Of a stretch of 64,000 nucleotides of DNA, positions 8,611 through 19,759 are shown piece by piece. Location: NCBI GenBank assembly GCA_021799355.1, contig JAJZAQ010000010.1, positions 1 through 64,000 of the forward strand, in the 5' to 3' direction. Each line of letters begins with the position of its first letter. The first letter of the stretch is position 1. This DNA comes from Pseudomonadota bacterium (GTDB lineage Bacteria; Pseudomonadota; Gammaproteobacteria; Burkholderiales; Burkholderiaceae_C). The notes beneath the pieces were generated by a model. The model was not told where the DNA came from. It saw only the letters and a program-made list of their open reading frames with translations, and did no database searches. The position numbers and the translations under genes were made by a program.

Positions 8611-8621
8611 GCGGCACACGG

Positions 8622-8639
8622 CCTGCCGCGCACGGCAGG
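8622..8639. terminator. Hairpin between convergent genes
   Basis: CCTGCCG, loop CGCA, CGGCAGG forms a perfect 7-bp stem between the convergent cytochrome c and DUF2946 genes. There is no T run on either side, so it may be a weak bidirectional terminator or a transcript-end stabiliser. Confidence 0.4.
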
Positions 8640-8680
8640 GAGGCTCTGGCGAGGCGTGACGCCGCCCGCGGCGCCGCGCC

Positions 8681-9253
8681 TCAGGCTGGCGGATCGGGCT
8701 GAAACCCAAACCGCTCTGCCGCGCTGCCGCTGAATTCGTGCACCGGCAGCGGTGCGGCCCCCGGCAGGTGCAGGCTGCTGCCTGCGGCGTCGAGGTGGGC
8801 AGCCAACAGCGGCACGTCGTTGCTGTGCAGCAAGCCAGGGCCCACGGAGGTCTGCATCCAGATACGGCCCTGCGCGTCGAGCCAGACGGCGGCGGGCGTG
8901 GCGTTCGCCCCGGTGTGTGTCTGCACCTGCCAGCCCAGCGCGGCATCGTGCTGCAGGCGCAGAATCCACGGCGCGGTTTCCAGCGTCACGTCCACGCGCT
9001 GCGGCCCGTTTTGCACATACCAGGTCCCGCTGGGGTCTGCGGCGTAGTTGCGGCCGATGAATGCCGCCAGCCCGGTGTGCAGGACCGGCCCCGCGCCGGT
9101 TTTGTCGAGCAGACCGTCGGCGCGTCGCGGCCAGACCGGGCTGCTGACCTGGTCGCGCAGCCACCATTGGCCGCGCTGATCGAGCGCCAGCCAGCCGGTG
9201 CAACGCGGCACATTCGGCCAGCGTGCCATGGCGCGGACAACGGCAGCATCCAT
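8681..9253 (-). CDS. DUF2946-family protein
   Basis: The 190-residue product has no signal peptide or membrane segment. Its pattern (CTGWLALDQRGQWWLRD near residue 20, then FIGRNYAADPSGTWYVQNGPQRVDV) resembles the DUF2946 family of beta- and gammaproteobacteria, whose function is unknown. It starts at ATG 9253, 6 bp after the stop of the upstream YheT-like hydrolase gene, so the two are almost certainly co-transcribed; I recall that this pairing is frequent in Burkholderiales. The family assignment is from recalled sequence character, not a search. Confidence 0.75.
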   Translation of the reverse strand: MDAAVVRAMARWPNVPRCTGWLALDQRGQWWLRDQVSSPVWPRRADGLLDKTGAGPVLHTGLAAFIGRNYAADPSGTWYVQNGPQRVDVTLETAPWILRLQHDAALGWQVQTHTGANATPAAVWLDAQGRIWMQTSVGPGLLHSNDVPLLAAHLDAAGSSLHLPGAAPLPVHEFSGSAAERFGFQPDPPA

Positions 9254-9259
9254 GCGGTG

Positions 9260-10255
9260 TCAGACTCCGTGGCGGAAAAAGTGCAGCAGGCGCTGCGGTA
9301 GCCATTGCAGCGTACCAGGCGGGCCGCCCTGGGCAAAGCCGGCATGCCCGCCGTGCGCCGGTTGCTCCAGCCGCACCCAGGAGGAGGTGCTGCCGGCGCC
9401 GGGCAGCACCGCCGCCGGCTGAAACGGGTCGTTGCGCGCGTTGAGGATCAAGGTGGGCAGACGCAGGCGGTGCAAATGCGGCCTGCTCGACGCGCGTGAC
9501 CAGTAATCGTCGGCGTCGCGAAAGCCGTGTACCGGCGCGGTGAAGGCGTCGTCGAACGCATGCAGGTCGCGTGCCTGGCGCACCCGCCGGGCGTCGGCCA
9601 GTCCGGGATGGCGCGCGATCATGCGCAGCGCCTTGGGTTTGAGGGTGCGCAAAAACAGGCGGGTGTACAGCGCGTGGCTCAGACCGCGGGAAATGGCCTG
9701 GCCGCCTGCGGCCAGATCGAGTGGCGCGCTGACCGCAGCCATGGCCTGTACCCAGCGGCCGGCATCGTCGCCGCGTTCCTGCGCCCAGCGCAGCAAGGCA
9801 TTGCCGCCGAGCGACACGCCGGCAGCGAACAGCGGCGTGTGGGGCTGCTGCCGGGCGAAGCGCTGCAGGATCCAGTCGATTTCGGCCCAGTCGCCGCTGT
9901 GGTAGGCGCGCGGGGCGAGGTTGTCTTCGCCCGAGCAGCCGCGAAAGTGCGGCACGGCGCACTGCCAGCCCGCGGCGGCGCAGGCGGCCAGCAACGCCTG
10001 CGCGTAATGGCTGCGCGACGATCCTTCCAGGCCGTGGAACAGCACGAGGAGCGGGGCGTCGGGGGCGGCGGGAGCAGCCAGCCAGTCGACGTCGATGAAA
10101 TCGCCATCCGGGGTGGACCAACGCTGGCGCCGCAGCGCCGCAGCCGGCCAGCCGGTGCGCGACAGCAGCGCCGGCACGACGGTCTGCAACTGTCCGCCGG
10201 GCAGCCAGCGCGGCGGCGAGTAAAGCGGAAAAGCCGGCGTTGCGGCCATTGGCAT
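9260..10255 (-). CDS. YheT-family alpha/beta hydrolase
   Basis: This is a 331-residue hydrolase of the YheT/EMB8 class. The oxyanion region is LVLFHGLEGSS, the nucleophile elbow is AAGVSLGGNALLR (GxSxG with the Ser in VSLGG), the acid is probably in LILNARNDPF and the catalytic His is in HGGHAGF. It starts at ATG 10255 or 10249. Substrates of this family are poorly known; esterase or lipase-like activity is expected in the cytoplasm. It lies between an NTF2-like gene and a DUF2946 gene in a minus-strand operon. Confidence 0.88.
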   Translation of the reverse strand: MPMAATPAFPLYSPPRWLPGGQLQTVVPALLSRTGWPAAALRRQRWSTPDGDFIDVDWLAAPAAPDAPLLVLFHGLEGSSRSHYAQALLAACAAAGWQCAVPHFRGCSGEDNLAPRAYHSGDWAEIDWILQRFARQQPHTPLFAAGVSLGGNALLRWAQERGDDAGRWVQAMAAVSAPLDLAAGGQAISRGLSHALYTRLFLRTLKPKALRMIARHPGLADARRVRQARDLHAFDDAFTAPVHGFRDADDYWSRASSRPHLHRLRLPTLILNARNDPFQPAAVLPGAGSTSSWVRLEQPAHGGHAGFAQGGPPGTLQWLPQRLLHFFRHGV

Positions 10256-10281
10256 CGGGTGGCTGATCTGTCCGCAAGACC

Positions 10282-10734
10282 TTAGTGCAGCACGTCGCCG
10301 GGCAGGATGATGTCCAGCGGGGTTTGCGGCACGCCCGGGCTGGCGTGGTGCAACACCAGGCGCCAGCCTGCCGGGGTGTGGACGAACACATTGGTGGCGA
10401 GGACGAAACCCCACTGCGTCTGGCCATCGACCTCCACTTGCATGCGCTCGACCACGCTGTGCACGGCGCTGCTCATGCTGTGCCAGCGATGCTGCACTTC
10501 GGCGTTGATCTGCAGGCCACCGCCGGCGAGCAGCTGGGCAAAGCTGTCGCGCACCGCGGCGTGGCCATCCAGCCGCTGCCCGCCCGGGTGGATGCAGCAG
10601 ATGTCTTCGTCTTCGGCCCACAGCGACATCAGCGCCTCGACGTTGCCACTGGTCAGGGTGTCGTAGAACGCGGCCTCGACGTCGTCGGGAGTGTTGGTCC
10701 AGGGGGTTTGCGGCGGAAGTTTGCGACGGGGCAT
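10282..10734 (-). CDS. SnoaL/NTF2-like domain protein (DUF4440-type)
   Basis: The 150-residue protein has a cone-shaped NTF2-like pattern: a first helix (DDVEAAFYDTLTSGNVEALMSLW), then EDICCIHPGGQRLDGHAAVRDSF, then alternating strands ending WGFVLATNVFVHTPAGWRLVLHHAS. Relatives are small cytoplasmic proteins acting as isomerases or ligand binders, mostly uncharacterised. ATG 10734 gives the family-like N terminus. It sits between purU and the YheT-like hydrolase on one strand with short gaps, so it is likely part of that operon. No substrate can be assigned. Confidence 0.8.
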   Translation of the reverse strand: MPRRKLPPQTPWTNTPDDVEAAFYDTLTSGNVEALMSLWAEDEDICCIHPGGQRLDGHAAVRDSFAQLLAGGGLQINAEVQHRWHSMSSAVHSVVERMQVEVDGQTQWGFVLATNVFVHTPAGWRLVLHHASPGVPQTPLDIILPGDVLH

Positions 10735-10759
10735 GGCAGGGCTCGGGACAGATGCCGTC

Positions 10760-11641
10760 TCAGCGGAACACCACGGTTTTGTGGCCGTTGCGCAAAATGC
10801 GGTGCTCCACGTGCCAGCGCACGGCACGGGCAAGCACGACGCTTTCCACATCCTGGCCGACGGCGGTGAGGTCGGCAGCGCTCATGGTGTGATCGACCCG
10901 CTCGACATCCTGCTCGATGATCGGGCCTTCATCCAGGTCGGCGGTGACGTAATGCGCCGTGGCGCCGATGAGTTTGACGCCGCGGGCGTAGGCCTGGGCG
11001 TAAGGCCGCGCCCCCTTAAAGCTGGGCAGGAACGAGTGATGGATGTTGATCGCCCGCCCGGCCAGGGTGTCGCAGAACTCGGGACTGAGGATTTGCATGT
11101 AGCGCGCCAGCACCAGCAGATCGGCGCCGCACTGCTGCATCACCGCGGCGATGGCCTGCTCCTGTGCGCGCCGGACTTGCGCGTCCGCGCCTGCGGGCAG
11201 CGGCAGGTGGTGAAACTCCAGCCCGTAACTGCGGGTGAGGTCGGCGAACGTGGTGTGGTTGGACACGACAGCGCCGATGTGCATGGCCAGCTGCCCGGCC
11301 TTCCAGCGGTAGAGCAGATCGTTGAGGCAGTGGCCGTGCTGGCTGACGGCGATGACCACGGTGGGGCGCACGCGCAAATCGTGGAACTGCGCCTGCATGT
11401 CAAAACGCTGGCGCACGTCGGCGAACAGCAGGGCGAACTGCGCGGCATCCTGCAAATGCGCCGGTGCGGAAAAATGCACCCGCATGAAAAACAGCCCGGT
11501 ATCGGCGTCGCCGTACTGCTGCGAGTCCATGATGTTGCACCCGGCCTGGTACAGCAGCCCGGATACCGAGTGCACGATGCCCGGAGCATCCGGGCACGAC
11601 AGGGTGAGGACGAATTCTGGCTGGATGAGGGGGGCAGGCAT
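10760..11641 (-). CDS. purU: Formyltetrahydrofolate deformylase
   Basis: PurU hydrolyses 10-formyl-THF to formate and THF, balancing the one-carbon pool and supplying formate for purine synthesis. The 293-residue product has an N-terminal ACT domain (FVLTLSCPDAPGIVHSVSGLLY) and a formyltransferase-type catalytic domain ending in the signature INIHHSFLPSFKGARPY followed by GATAHYVTADLDEGPII, which contains the Asn, His and Asp active-site residues. ATG 11641 gives the usual start; ATG 11671 would add 10 residues. It is first in a minus-strand run with the NTF2-like, hydrolase and DUF2946 genes. Confidence 0.93.
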   Translation of the reverse strand: MPAPLIQPEFVLTLSCPDAPGIVHSVSGLLYQAGCNIMDSQQYGDADTGLFFMRVHFSAPAHLQDAAQFALLFADVRQRFDMQAQFHDLRVRPTVVIAVSQHGHCLNDLLYRWKAGQLAMHIGAVVSNHTTFADLTRSYGLEFHHLPLPAGADAQVRRAQEQAIAAVMQQCGADLLVLARYMQILSPEFCDTLAGRAINIHHSFLPSFKGARPYAQAYARGVKLIGATAHYVTADLDEGPIIEQDVERVDHTMSAADLTAVGQDVESVVLARAVRWHVEHRILRNGHKTVVFR

Positions 11642-11726
11642 ACCGGGAGCAGACAGCGCAAGCGCTGCCATTGTAGGAGCCCGCCGCCCCGCGCTGCCGC
11701 GTGACCACTCCGTACAGGCTGTGCGG

Positions 11727-12458
11727 TCAGGGGGTGAGCTGCACGCTGCCCTGCACCGTGAGTTGCAGCGTCACCGGTGCCGACGCCAGCGGCACGGCGG
11801 GGGCTGGCTCGGCCTGCAGCGCACCGGCAGCGCGCAGCATCAGCGGCCGCGGCGGCGGCGCGCTTTCCTGCACTGCTCCGATCTGCAGCGTGCGCAGGGT
11901 CGCGTGCGCTTCACCCAGCGCGCGTGCCGCGATGGCCGCCTTGCCCTGGAAGCGGGCGATCGCGGTCTGGATGAGCGCGGTTCCCTCGCGCTCGCGCAGG
12001 CCCGCCGAGACCTCGAACGCGCTGGACTCGATGAGCAGGCCCTGCTGCGCCAACTGCGCCGCCAGCCTGCCCAGCGCATCGACGTCGCGGGATTTGAGCA
12101 GCAGCGTGGCGCGCACCATCCAGCCGTCGCGCTGCGGCTTGCCGTCTACCGTTTTCCATTGCGGCTGGGTGCTGAAACCGCCGCTGGCGGCCTGCACCGC
12201 GCCGACTGCGCGGGCACGCTGCAGCGCCGCCTGCAAGGCCTGGCTGACCTGTGCGGTCAGCGCGGCGGCATCGCTGCCGCTGCGTTCGACCGCCAAGGTC
12301 ATCACCGCCAGATCGGGGCTGACCTCAGTCTGCGCCGTGGCCTGCAGTTCGACGATCGCCGCAGGTTCCGCGGCGGCAGTCTGCGCCAGCACGGCGGCGG
12401 TGGACAGACAGACGGCCAACAGCACACTGGCAGGGCGCAGGACGGCAGATGGGGACAT
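11727..12458 (-). CDS. SIMPL (DUF541) domain periplasmic protein
   Basis: The 243-residue protein starts at ATG 12458 with a Sec signal peptide (PASVLLAVCLSTAAVLAQTAAAEP), predicting a periplasmic product. The mature part opens with IVELQATAQTEVSPDLAVMTLAVE, typical of the SIMPL/DUF541 family, and ends with VTLQLTVQGSVQL. Family members include BP26/OMP28 of Brucella and E. coli YggE, linked to envelope and oxidative stress; the biochemical role is unclear. It is divergent from the Do-family protease, with about 92 bp for both promoters. Confidence 0.85.
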   Translation of the reverse strand: MSPSAVLRPASVLLAVCLSTAAVLAQTAAAEPAAIVELQATAQTEVSPDLAVMTLAVERSGSDAAALTAQVSQALQAALQRARAVGAVQAASGGFSTQPQWKTVDGKPQRDGWMVRATLLLKSRDVDALGRLAAQLAQQGLLIESSAFEVSAGLREREGTALIQTAIARFQGKAAIAARALGEAHATLRTLQIGAVQESAPPPRPLMLRAAGALQAEPAPAVPLASAPVTLQLTVQGSVQLTP

Positions 12459-12550
12459 GGCGGACCTCGTTCGATGGCTTAAGCCGAGTCTAAGGCAGCA
12501 CTGCGAACATTCCACCATCGCAATTCGTTGGTTTCGTTTCGGAGGCATTC

Positions 12551-14044
12551 ATGCAAACCACAACATCGCAACTCTCCCGCAAGCTGTGGGCGGCGCTGGC
12601 GGCGGCGGGGATCATTGCCGGCGCGGGGACGCTGGCGTACCAGTTCAGCTACGCCGAGCAGGCGCCGCAGGTGGAAATGAACCACAAGGTGGTGCCGCTG
12701 TTCAACAACCCGCCGGCCGCCCCCATGACCAGCGTGGCGACCAACGCGCCGAACTTCGCTTCCATCGTCAAGGCCTACGGCCCGGCGGTGGTGCACATCA
12801 ACGTCAAGGGGGAAACCCGGGAGACGGTGCAGCAGCAAATTCCCAAGGAGTTCCAGAACGACCCGTTCTTCCGCTTTTTCCAGCAGTTCAACAACGGGCA
12901 GCAGCGCGTCGTTCCCACCGAGGGGCTGGGCTCGGGCTTCATCATCAGCTCCGACGGCCTGATCCTGACCAATGCGCACGTCGTCAAAGGGGCGAGCTCG
13001 GTGCGGGTGACGCTCACCGACCACCGCACCTACAAGGCCAAGGTCCTGGGGTATGACACCAAGACCGACATCGCGGTGATCAAGATTCCGGCGACCAACC
13101 TGCCCACGGTGCGTCTGGGCAACCCGAACAACTTGGAGCCGGGCGACTGGGTGCTGGCCATCGGCTCGCCCTACGGCTTTTACAACACGGTGACGGCGGG
13201 CATCGTCAGCGCCAAGAGTCGCTCGCTGCCCGATGACAGCATGGTGCCGTTCATCCAGACCGACGTCGCCGTCAACCCCGGCAATTCCGGTGGCCCGCTG
13301 TTCAACACCAAGGGCGAAGTCGTCGGCATCAACTCGCAGATCTTCACCCAGACCGGCGCCTTCGAGGGGCTGTCGTTCGCCATCCCGATCAACGTGGCCG
13401 AGCGTGTGGCCAAGCAGATCATCGAGCATGGCAAGGTCGAACATGCGCGGCTTGGCATCGCGGTGCAGACAGTGACGCAAAATCTGGCGACGTCGTTCGG
13501 CCTGCAGACCCCGCGCGGCGCGCTGGTGGCGCAGGTGGAAAAAGACAGCCCGGCGGCCAAGGCCGGACTCAGGCCGGGTGACATCATCCTGAGCGTCAAC
13601 GGCCAGCCGGTGAACGACTCGGCCGATCTGCCGATGATGATCGGCCTGTCCGCTCCAGGCAGCAAGGTGACGCTGGGGGTATGGCGCGACCACAGGGAGC
13701 AGAACGTCACCGCGGTGCTGGGCAATTTCAGCGACAACGTCACGCTGGCGGCTGCGGGGCAGGGCACGCACGGCGAGCACGGCGGACTCGGGCTGGTGGT
13801 GCGTCCGCTCAACGCCAGCGAGGAGCAGCAGGCCGGTGTGTCGCACGGCCTGCTGATCGAAGGTGTCAGCGGCCCGGCGGAAGAAGCCGGCATCCAGCCC
13901 GGCGACATTCTGATCGCCGTCGACGGCAAGTCGGTGAGCAGCATCGAGCAGGTGCGCCAGATCCTGAAAAACGCCGGCAAATCGGTCGCGCTGCTCATCC
14001 AGCGCGGCAGCAACCGCATTTTCGTTCCGGTGCAGATCGGCTGA
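12551..14044 (+). CDS. degQ: Do-family periplasmic serine protease (DegQ/MucD-like)
   Basis: The 497-residue protein has an N-terminal signal sequence (LWAALAAAGIIAGAGTLAY), a trypsin-like domain and two PDZ domains. The triad is His143 in LTNAHVV, Asp173 in TKTDIAVI and Ser246 in NPGNSGGP. PDZ1 runs roughly 290-385 (GALVAQVEKDSPAAKAGLRPGD) and PDZ2 roughly 400-490 (GLLIEGVSGPAEEAGIQPGD). Such proteases degrade or chaperone misfolded envelope proteins in the periplasm. A good GGAGG ribosome-binding site lies just before ATG 12551. A strong terminator follows the gene. Confidence 0.95.
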   Translation: MQTTTSQLSRKLWAALAAAGIIAGAGTLAYQFSYAEQAPQVEMNHKVVPLFNNPPAAPMTSVATNAPNFASIVKAYGPAVVHINVKGETRETVQQQIPKEFQNDPFFRFFQQFNNGQQRVVPTEGLGSGFIISSDGLILTNAHVVKGASSVRVTLTDHRTYKAKVLGYDTKTDIAVIKIPATNLPTVRLGNPNNLEPGDWVLAIGSPYGFYNTVTAGIVSAKSRSLPDDSMVPFIQTDVAVNPGNSGGPLFNTKGEVVGINSQIFTQTGAFEGLSFAIPINVAERVAKQIIEHGKVEHARLGIAVQTVTQNLATSFGLQTPRGALVAQVEKDSPAAKAGLRPGDIILSVNGQPVNDSADLPMMIGLSAPGSKVTLGVWRDHREQNVTAVLGNFSDNVTLAAAGQGTHGEHGGLGLVVRPLNASEEQQAGVSHGLLIEGVSGPAEEAGIQPGDILIAVDGKSVSSIEQVRQILKNAGKSVALLIQRGSNRIFVPVQIG

Positions 14045-14077
14045 CCGGCAGTCCAGATTTCCTCCAAGCAGTGTTTG

Positions 14078-14102
14078 GCGGGGCCTTGCGCCCCGCTTTT
14101 TT
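14078..14102 (+). terminator. Rho-independent terminator after the Do protease gene
   Basis: GCGGGGC at 14078-14084, loop CTTGC, GCCCCGC at 14090-14096, then six T residues at 14097-14102. It is a canonical intrinsic terminator 34 bp past the stop codon. Confidence 0.92.
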
Positions 14103-14151
14103 CTCCGGGCTATTTCACGCCCTACACTGCGGTTTTTGTCTGGAGAACGTC

Positions 14152-14610
14152 ATGTCGATCGCGCAAACCCTCGAACGGCTGGGCATCAGCCTGCCTCCCG
14201 TATCCACCCCGGCTGCGGCCTACGTGCCTTTTGTGCAGACGGGCAATCTGGTGTTTTTGTCCGGGCATATCGCCAAGCGCGACGGCGCCGTATGGACCGG
14301 GCAGCTCGGCACCGATATGGACACGGCCACCGGCAAACTGGCGGCGCGGGCCATCGCCATCGATCTGCTGGGCACCTTGCAGGCTGCCGTGGGCGACCTG
14401 GAACGAGTGCGGCGCATCGTCAAGCTGCTGGGCCTGGTCAACTCCGCGCCGACGTTCACCGAGCATCATCTGGTGGTCAACGGCGCGTCCGAGCTGATCG
14501 CGCAGGTTTTCGGCGAGCGTGGCGCGCACGCGCGCAGCGCGTTCGGTGTGGCGCAACTGCCGCTGGGCGCCGCGGTGGACATCGAACTGATCGCCGAAAT
14601 CGCTCCCTGA
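14152..14610 (+). CDS. RidA family (YjgF/YER057c/UK114) protein
   Basis: The 152-residue protein has the RidA fold pattern: YVPFVQTGNLVFLSGHIAKRDG at residues about 23-44, a central helix (ATGKLAARAIAIDLLGTLQAAVGDLERVRRIVKL) and the C-terminal segment GAHARSAFGVAQLPLGAAVDIEL, with Arg in the position that binds carboxylates in true RidA enzymes. Classic RidA deaminates reactive 2-aminoacrylate intermediates. The longer N terminus places it in the RidA-like subgroup whose substrates are less certain. ATG 14152 follows the terminator; the gene is convergent with parC. Confidence 0.88.
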   Translation: MSIAQTLERLGISLPPVSTPAAAYVPFVQTGNLVFLSGHIAKRDGAVWTGQLGTDMDTATGKLAARAIAIDLLGTLQAAVGDLERVRRIVKLLGLVNSAPTFTEHHLVVNGASELIAQVFGERGAHARSAFGVAQLPLGAAVDIELIAEIAP

Positions 14611-14616
14611 GCGCCC

Positions 14617-14634
14617 CCTGAGCGCAGCGACGGC

Positions 14635-14639
<5 letters not shown>
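14617..14639. repeat. Inverted repeat at the ridA-like/parC convergent junction
   Basis: CCTGAGC (14617-14623) and GCTCAGG (14633-14639) form a 7-bp stem with a 9-base loop, covering the parC stop codon. There is no T run. It may stabilise or terminate one or both transcripts. Confidence 0.35.
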
Positions 14640-16962
<2,323 letters not shown>

Positions 16963-16969
16963 ATCGTTG

Positions 16970-18928
16970 TCAGATGTCGGCCTCGACCTGGTCGCCGTAT
17001 TCCTCCATCAGGCTGCGCCGTGCCTGCGCCTCGCCCTTGCCCATGAGCTGGTGGAATACGGTCTGCGCGTCGTCGGGCTGCACGCGGTACAGGCGCCGGG
17101 TGTCGGGGTTGAGTGTGGTGTCCCACAGCTGCTCGGCACTCATTTCGCCCAGACCTTTGAAGCGCGAAATCTGCCAGCTGCCTTCGCGCACCCCGTCCTT
17201 GCGCAATTTGTCCAGCGCGGCGTCGCGCTCGAAGTCGTCGAGCACGTAGATTTTCTGCGCCGGCTTTTTGCCCCGCGCCGGCGCGTCGATGCGATACAGC
17301 GGCGGGCGGGCGATGAAAACGTGGCCGCGCGCGATCAGCTGCGGGAAGTGGCGGTAGAACAGCGTGAGCAGCAGCACCTGGATGTGCGCGCCGTCCACAT
17401 CGGCGTCCGACAGAATGCAAATCTTGCCGTAGCGCAGCCCGGAGAGGTCGGCATCGTCGTCCGCGCCATGCGGGTCGACGCCGATGGCCACCGCGATGTC
17501 GTGAATCTCGGTGTTGGCAAACAGCCGGTCGCGCTCGACCTCCCAGACGTTGAGCACCTTGCCGCGCAGCGGCAGCACCGCCTGAAACTCCTTGTCGCGA
17601 CCCATTTTGGCGCTGCCACCGGCGCTGTCGCCCTCGACCAGAAACAGCTCGGTACGCGCCGGGTCGCGGCTTTCGCAATCGGTGAGCTTGCCCGGTAGCA
17701 CCGCCACGCCCGAGCCTTTTTTCTTTTCGACTTTTTGCGCGGCGCGCAACCGGCTCTGCGCCTGGCGGATCACCAGCTCGGCGAGCTTCTTGCCCTGCTC
17801 GACATGCTGGTTGAGCCACAGCTCGAACGCCGGGCGCACGCAGTTGCTCACCAGCCGCAGCGCGTCGCGGCTGTTGAGCTTTTCCTTGATCTGCCCCTGG
17901 AACTGCGGATCGAGCACCCGCGCCGACAGCACGAACGACGCGCGCGCGAACACATCGTCGGGCAGCAGCTTCACGCCTTTGGGCAGCAGGCCGTGCAGTT
18001 CGACAAAGCCCTTGACCGCCTGGAACAGCCCGTCGCGCAGCCCGGCTTCGTGCGTGCCGCCGGCTGGCGTGGGGATGAGGTTGACGTAGGACTCGCGCAG
18101 CGGCGCGCCATCTTCGGTGAACGCCACGCACCACGCCGCGCCTTCGCCCTCGGCGGCCCCGTCGTCGCCGGCGGCGGCGTAATGCTCGCCCTCGAACAGT
18201 TCGATGCACGGCTCGGCAGGCAGCGCGGCAAGCAAATAGTCGCGCAGCCCCTGCGCGTAGCGCCAGCGCTGCGTGTCGCCGGTTTTTTCAACCGTTAGCG
18301 ACACCTCGACCCCGGGCAGCAGCACCGCCTTGCTGCGCAGCAGGTGCACCAGTTCGGCCTGCGGCAGCTGCGGCGAATCGAAGTAGCTGGCGTCGGGCCA
18401 CACCCGCACCCGGGTGCCGTGTTTTTTGTCGTCGCGACTGGCCTTGCGCAGCGCCAGCGGCTGCGCCACTTCGCCGTCGGCAAAGGCGATGGTCGCCACC
18501 TGGCCGTCGCGCCACACCGTCACTTCCAGCCGGCGCGACAGCGCATTGGTCACCGACACCCCCACCCCGTGCAGCCCGCCGGAAAAGCTGTAGGCGCCGC
18601 CGGCGAGCTTGTCGAACTTGCCGCCGGCGTGCAGCCGGGTGAACACCAGCTCGACCACCGGGGCGTTTTCCTCCGGGTGCAGGCCGAACGGAATGCCGCG
18701 GCCGTCGTCTTCGACGCTGACGCTGCCGTCGGTGTGCAGCGTCAGGTCGATGTGCTGGCAGTGCCCGGCCAGCGCCTCGTCGGCGCTGTTGTCGATGACC
18801 TCCTGCACGATGTGCAGCGGGTTGTCGGTGCGGGTGTACATGCCCGGGCGCTGGCGCACCGGCTCCAGCCCTTTGAGCACGCGGATCGACGATTCGGAAT
18901 AAACGGCAGAGGGACGGCGAGAGGCCAT
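16970..18928 (-). CDS. parE: DNA topoisomerase IV subunit B
   Basis: ParE is the ATPase subunit of topoisomerase IV. The GHKL ATP-binding part has [13 protein letters not shown] (about residue 45), DDGRGIPFG and [14 protein letters not shown]; the TOPRIM part has [17 protein letters not shown] and the metal-binding DADVDGAH. The C-terminal segment has the usual [17 protein letters not shown] box. I chose ATG 18928 ([14 protein letters not shown]...) over an upstream GTG at 18937 because it matches the family N terminus. Length of 652 residues is normal. parC follows directly. Confidence 0.97.
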   Translation of the reverse strand: MASRRPSAVYSESSIRVLKGLEPVRQRPGMYTRTDNPLHIVQEVIDNSADEALAGHCQHIDLTLHTDGSVSVEDDGRGIPFGLHPEENAPVVELVFTRLHAGGKFDKLAGGAYSFSGGLHGVGVSVTNALSRRLEVTVWRDGQVATIAFADGEVAQPLALRKASRDDKKHGTRVRVWPDASYFDSPQLPQAELVHLLRSKAVLLPGVEVSLTVEKTGDTQRWRYAQGLRDYLLAALPAEPCIELFEGEHYAAAGDDGAAEGEGAAWCVAFTEDGAPLRESYVNLIPTPAGGTHEAGLRDGLFQAVKGFVELHGLLPKGVKLLPDDVFARASFVLSARVLDPQFQGQIKEKLNSRDALRLVSNCVRPAFELWLNQHVEQGKKLAELVIRQAQSRLRAAQKVEKKKGSGVAVLPGKLTDCESRDPARTELFLVEGDSAGGSAKMGRDKEFQAVLPLRGKVLNVWEVERDRLFANTEIHDIAVAIGVDPHGADDDADLSGLRYGKICILSDADVDGAHIQVLLLTLFYRHFPQLIARGHVFIARPPLYRIDAPARGKKPAQKIYVLDDFERDAALDKLRKDGVREGSWQISRFKGLGEMSAEQLWDTTLNPDTRRLYRVQPDDAQTVFHQLMGKGEAQARRSLMEEYGDQVEADI

Positions 18929-19146
18929 GAAGGACACGCAGAATGGCGAGGCAATTTATCCACAGGGCACGGACGGCGGCGGAGTTATCCCCATCGGCTG
19001 GGGAAAATTGGCCGCCGGCTGACCGGAAACCCCTGATTTCATGCGGGTTGATCGGCTTGCCCAAAAAATGAGCAGGCTGCCGGGCTGCCCGGGTACGCGC
19101 CGTGCAGCGGGTGTCGCGGCGATTGTAGGCAGGCGGCGAGGGCTGG

Positions 19147-19647
19147 TTACTGCATCTCCAGGTCGGGCAGCACCGCGTCCAGCCCGGCCTGCGCGCATTC
19201 TTCGTCGATCTTGCCGTCAGGCGCGCCGCTGACGCCGACGGCGCCGTACATGCGTCCGCCGGCCTCGATCGGCACCGAGCCGGCGGTGAACGCCAGGCCA
19301 TCGCCGAGCAGCGCCAGCGGCGACGCCGCCTGCGGGCCCATTGCCGTGCCTTTGATGCCGAACATCGCGGCGGTGTACGCCTTTTGCCGGCTGATGGTCA
19401 GCGACACCGGCGGCGCCAAGGTGTCGCGCAGCGTCGCCTGGACGATGCCGTTGCGGTCGACCACCGTGGCGCTGACTTGCAGCCCTTTGGCGCGGCAGGC
19501 CTTGATCGCCCCTTGGGCGATGCGCTCGGCGGTGTCCAGCGTGAGGCGGTGCACGGCGATGGTCAGGGGTTCGGCGGCGCAGGCGGGTGCGGCGCATGCG
19601 GCGCACAGGCCGAGGATGGCGCCCAGACGGGCAAAGGCGAGGGGCAT
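19147..19647 (-). CDS. GlcG/HbpS-like secreted protein
   Basis: The 166-residue product starts at ATG 19647 with a GGAGA ribosome-binding site and a signal peptide ending near ACAAPACAAEP. The mature part (LTLDTAERIAQGAIKACRAKG, VSATVVDRNGIVQATLRDTLA, then GRMYGAVGVSGAPDGKIDEECAQAGLD) matches the GlcG/HbpS (DUF336) fold. HbpS binds haem in the envelope in Streptomyces, while GlcG is a small protein of glycolate operons; which applies here is unclear. The gene is separate from parE by about 220 bp that holds no gene. Confidence 0.87.
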   Translation of the reverse strand: MPLAFARLGAILGLCAACAAPACAAEPLTIAVHRLTLDTAERIAQGAIKACRAKGLQVSATVVDRNGIVQATLRDTLAPPVSLTISRQKAYTAAMFGIKGTAMGPQAASPLALLGDGLAFTAGSVPIEAGGRMYGAVGVSGAPDGKIDEECAQAGLDAVLPDLEMQ

Positions 19648-19759
19648 GGCGGTCTCCTGCAAAAACGATGACGTGTCGAGGGTCGGCAGGGAATGTGTGC
19701 GCCGCAGTATTCCACAGCCGCGCCCGGTTTGCCCGCAGACAGCCGGGTGGGTGCGCGGA

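Noticed and set aside
12459-12550. A RpoE-type promoter for the Do protease
   Set aside because: GAACATT resembles a -35 element but no matching -10 (TCTGA-like) lies at proper spacing.
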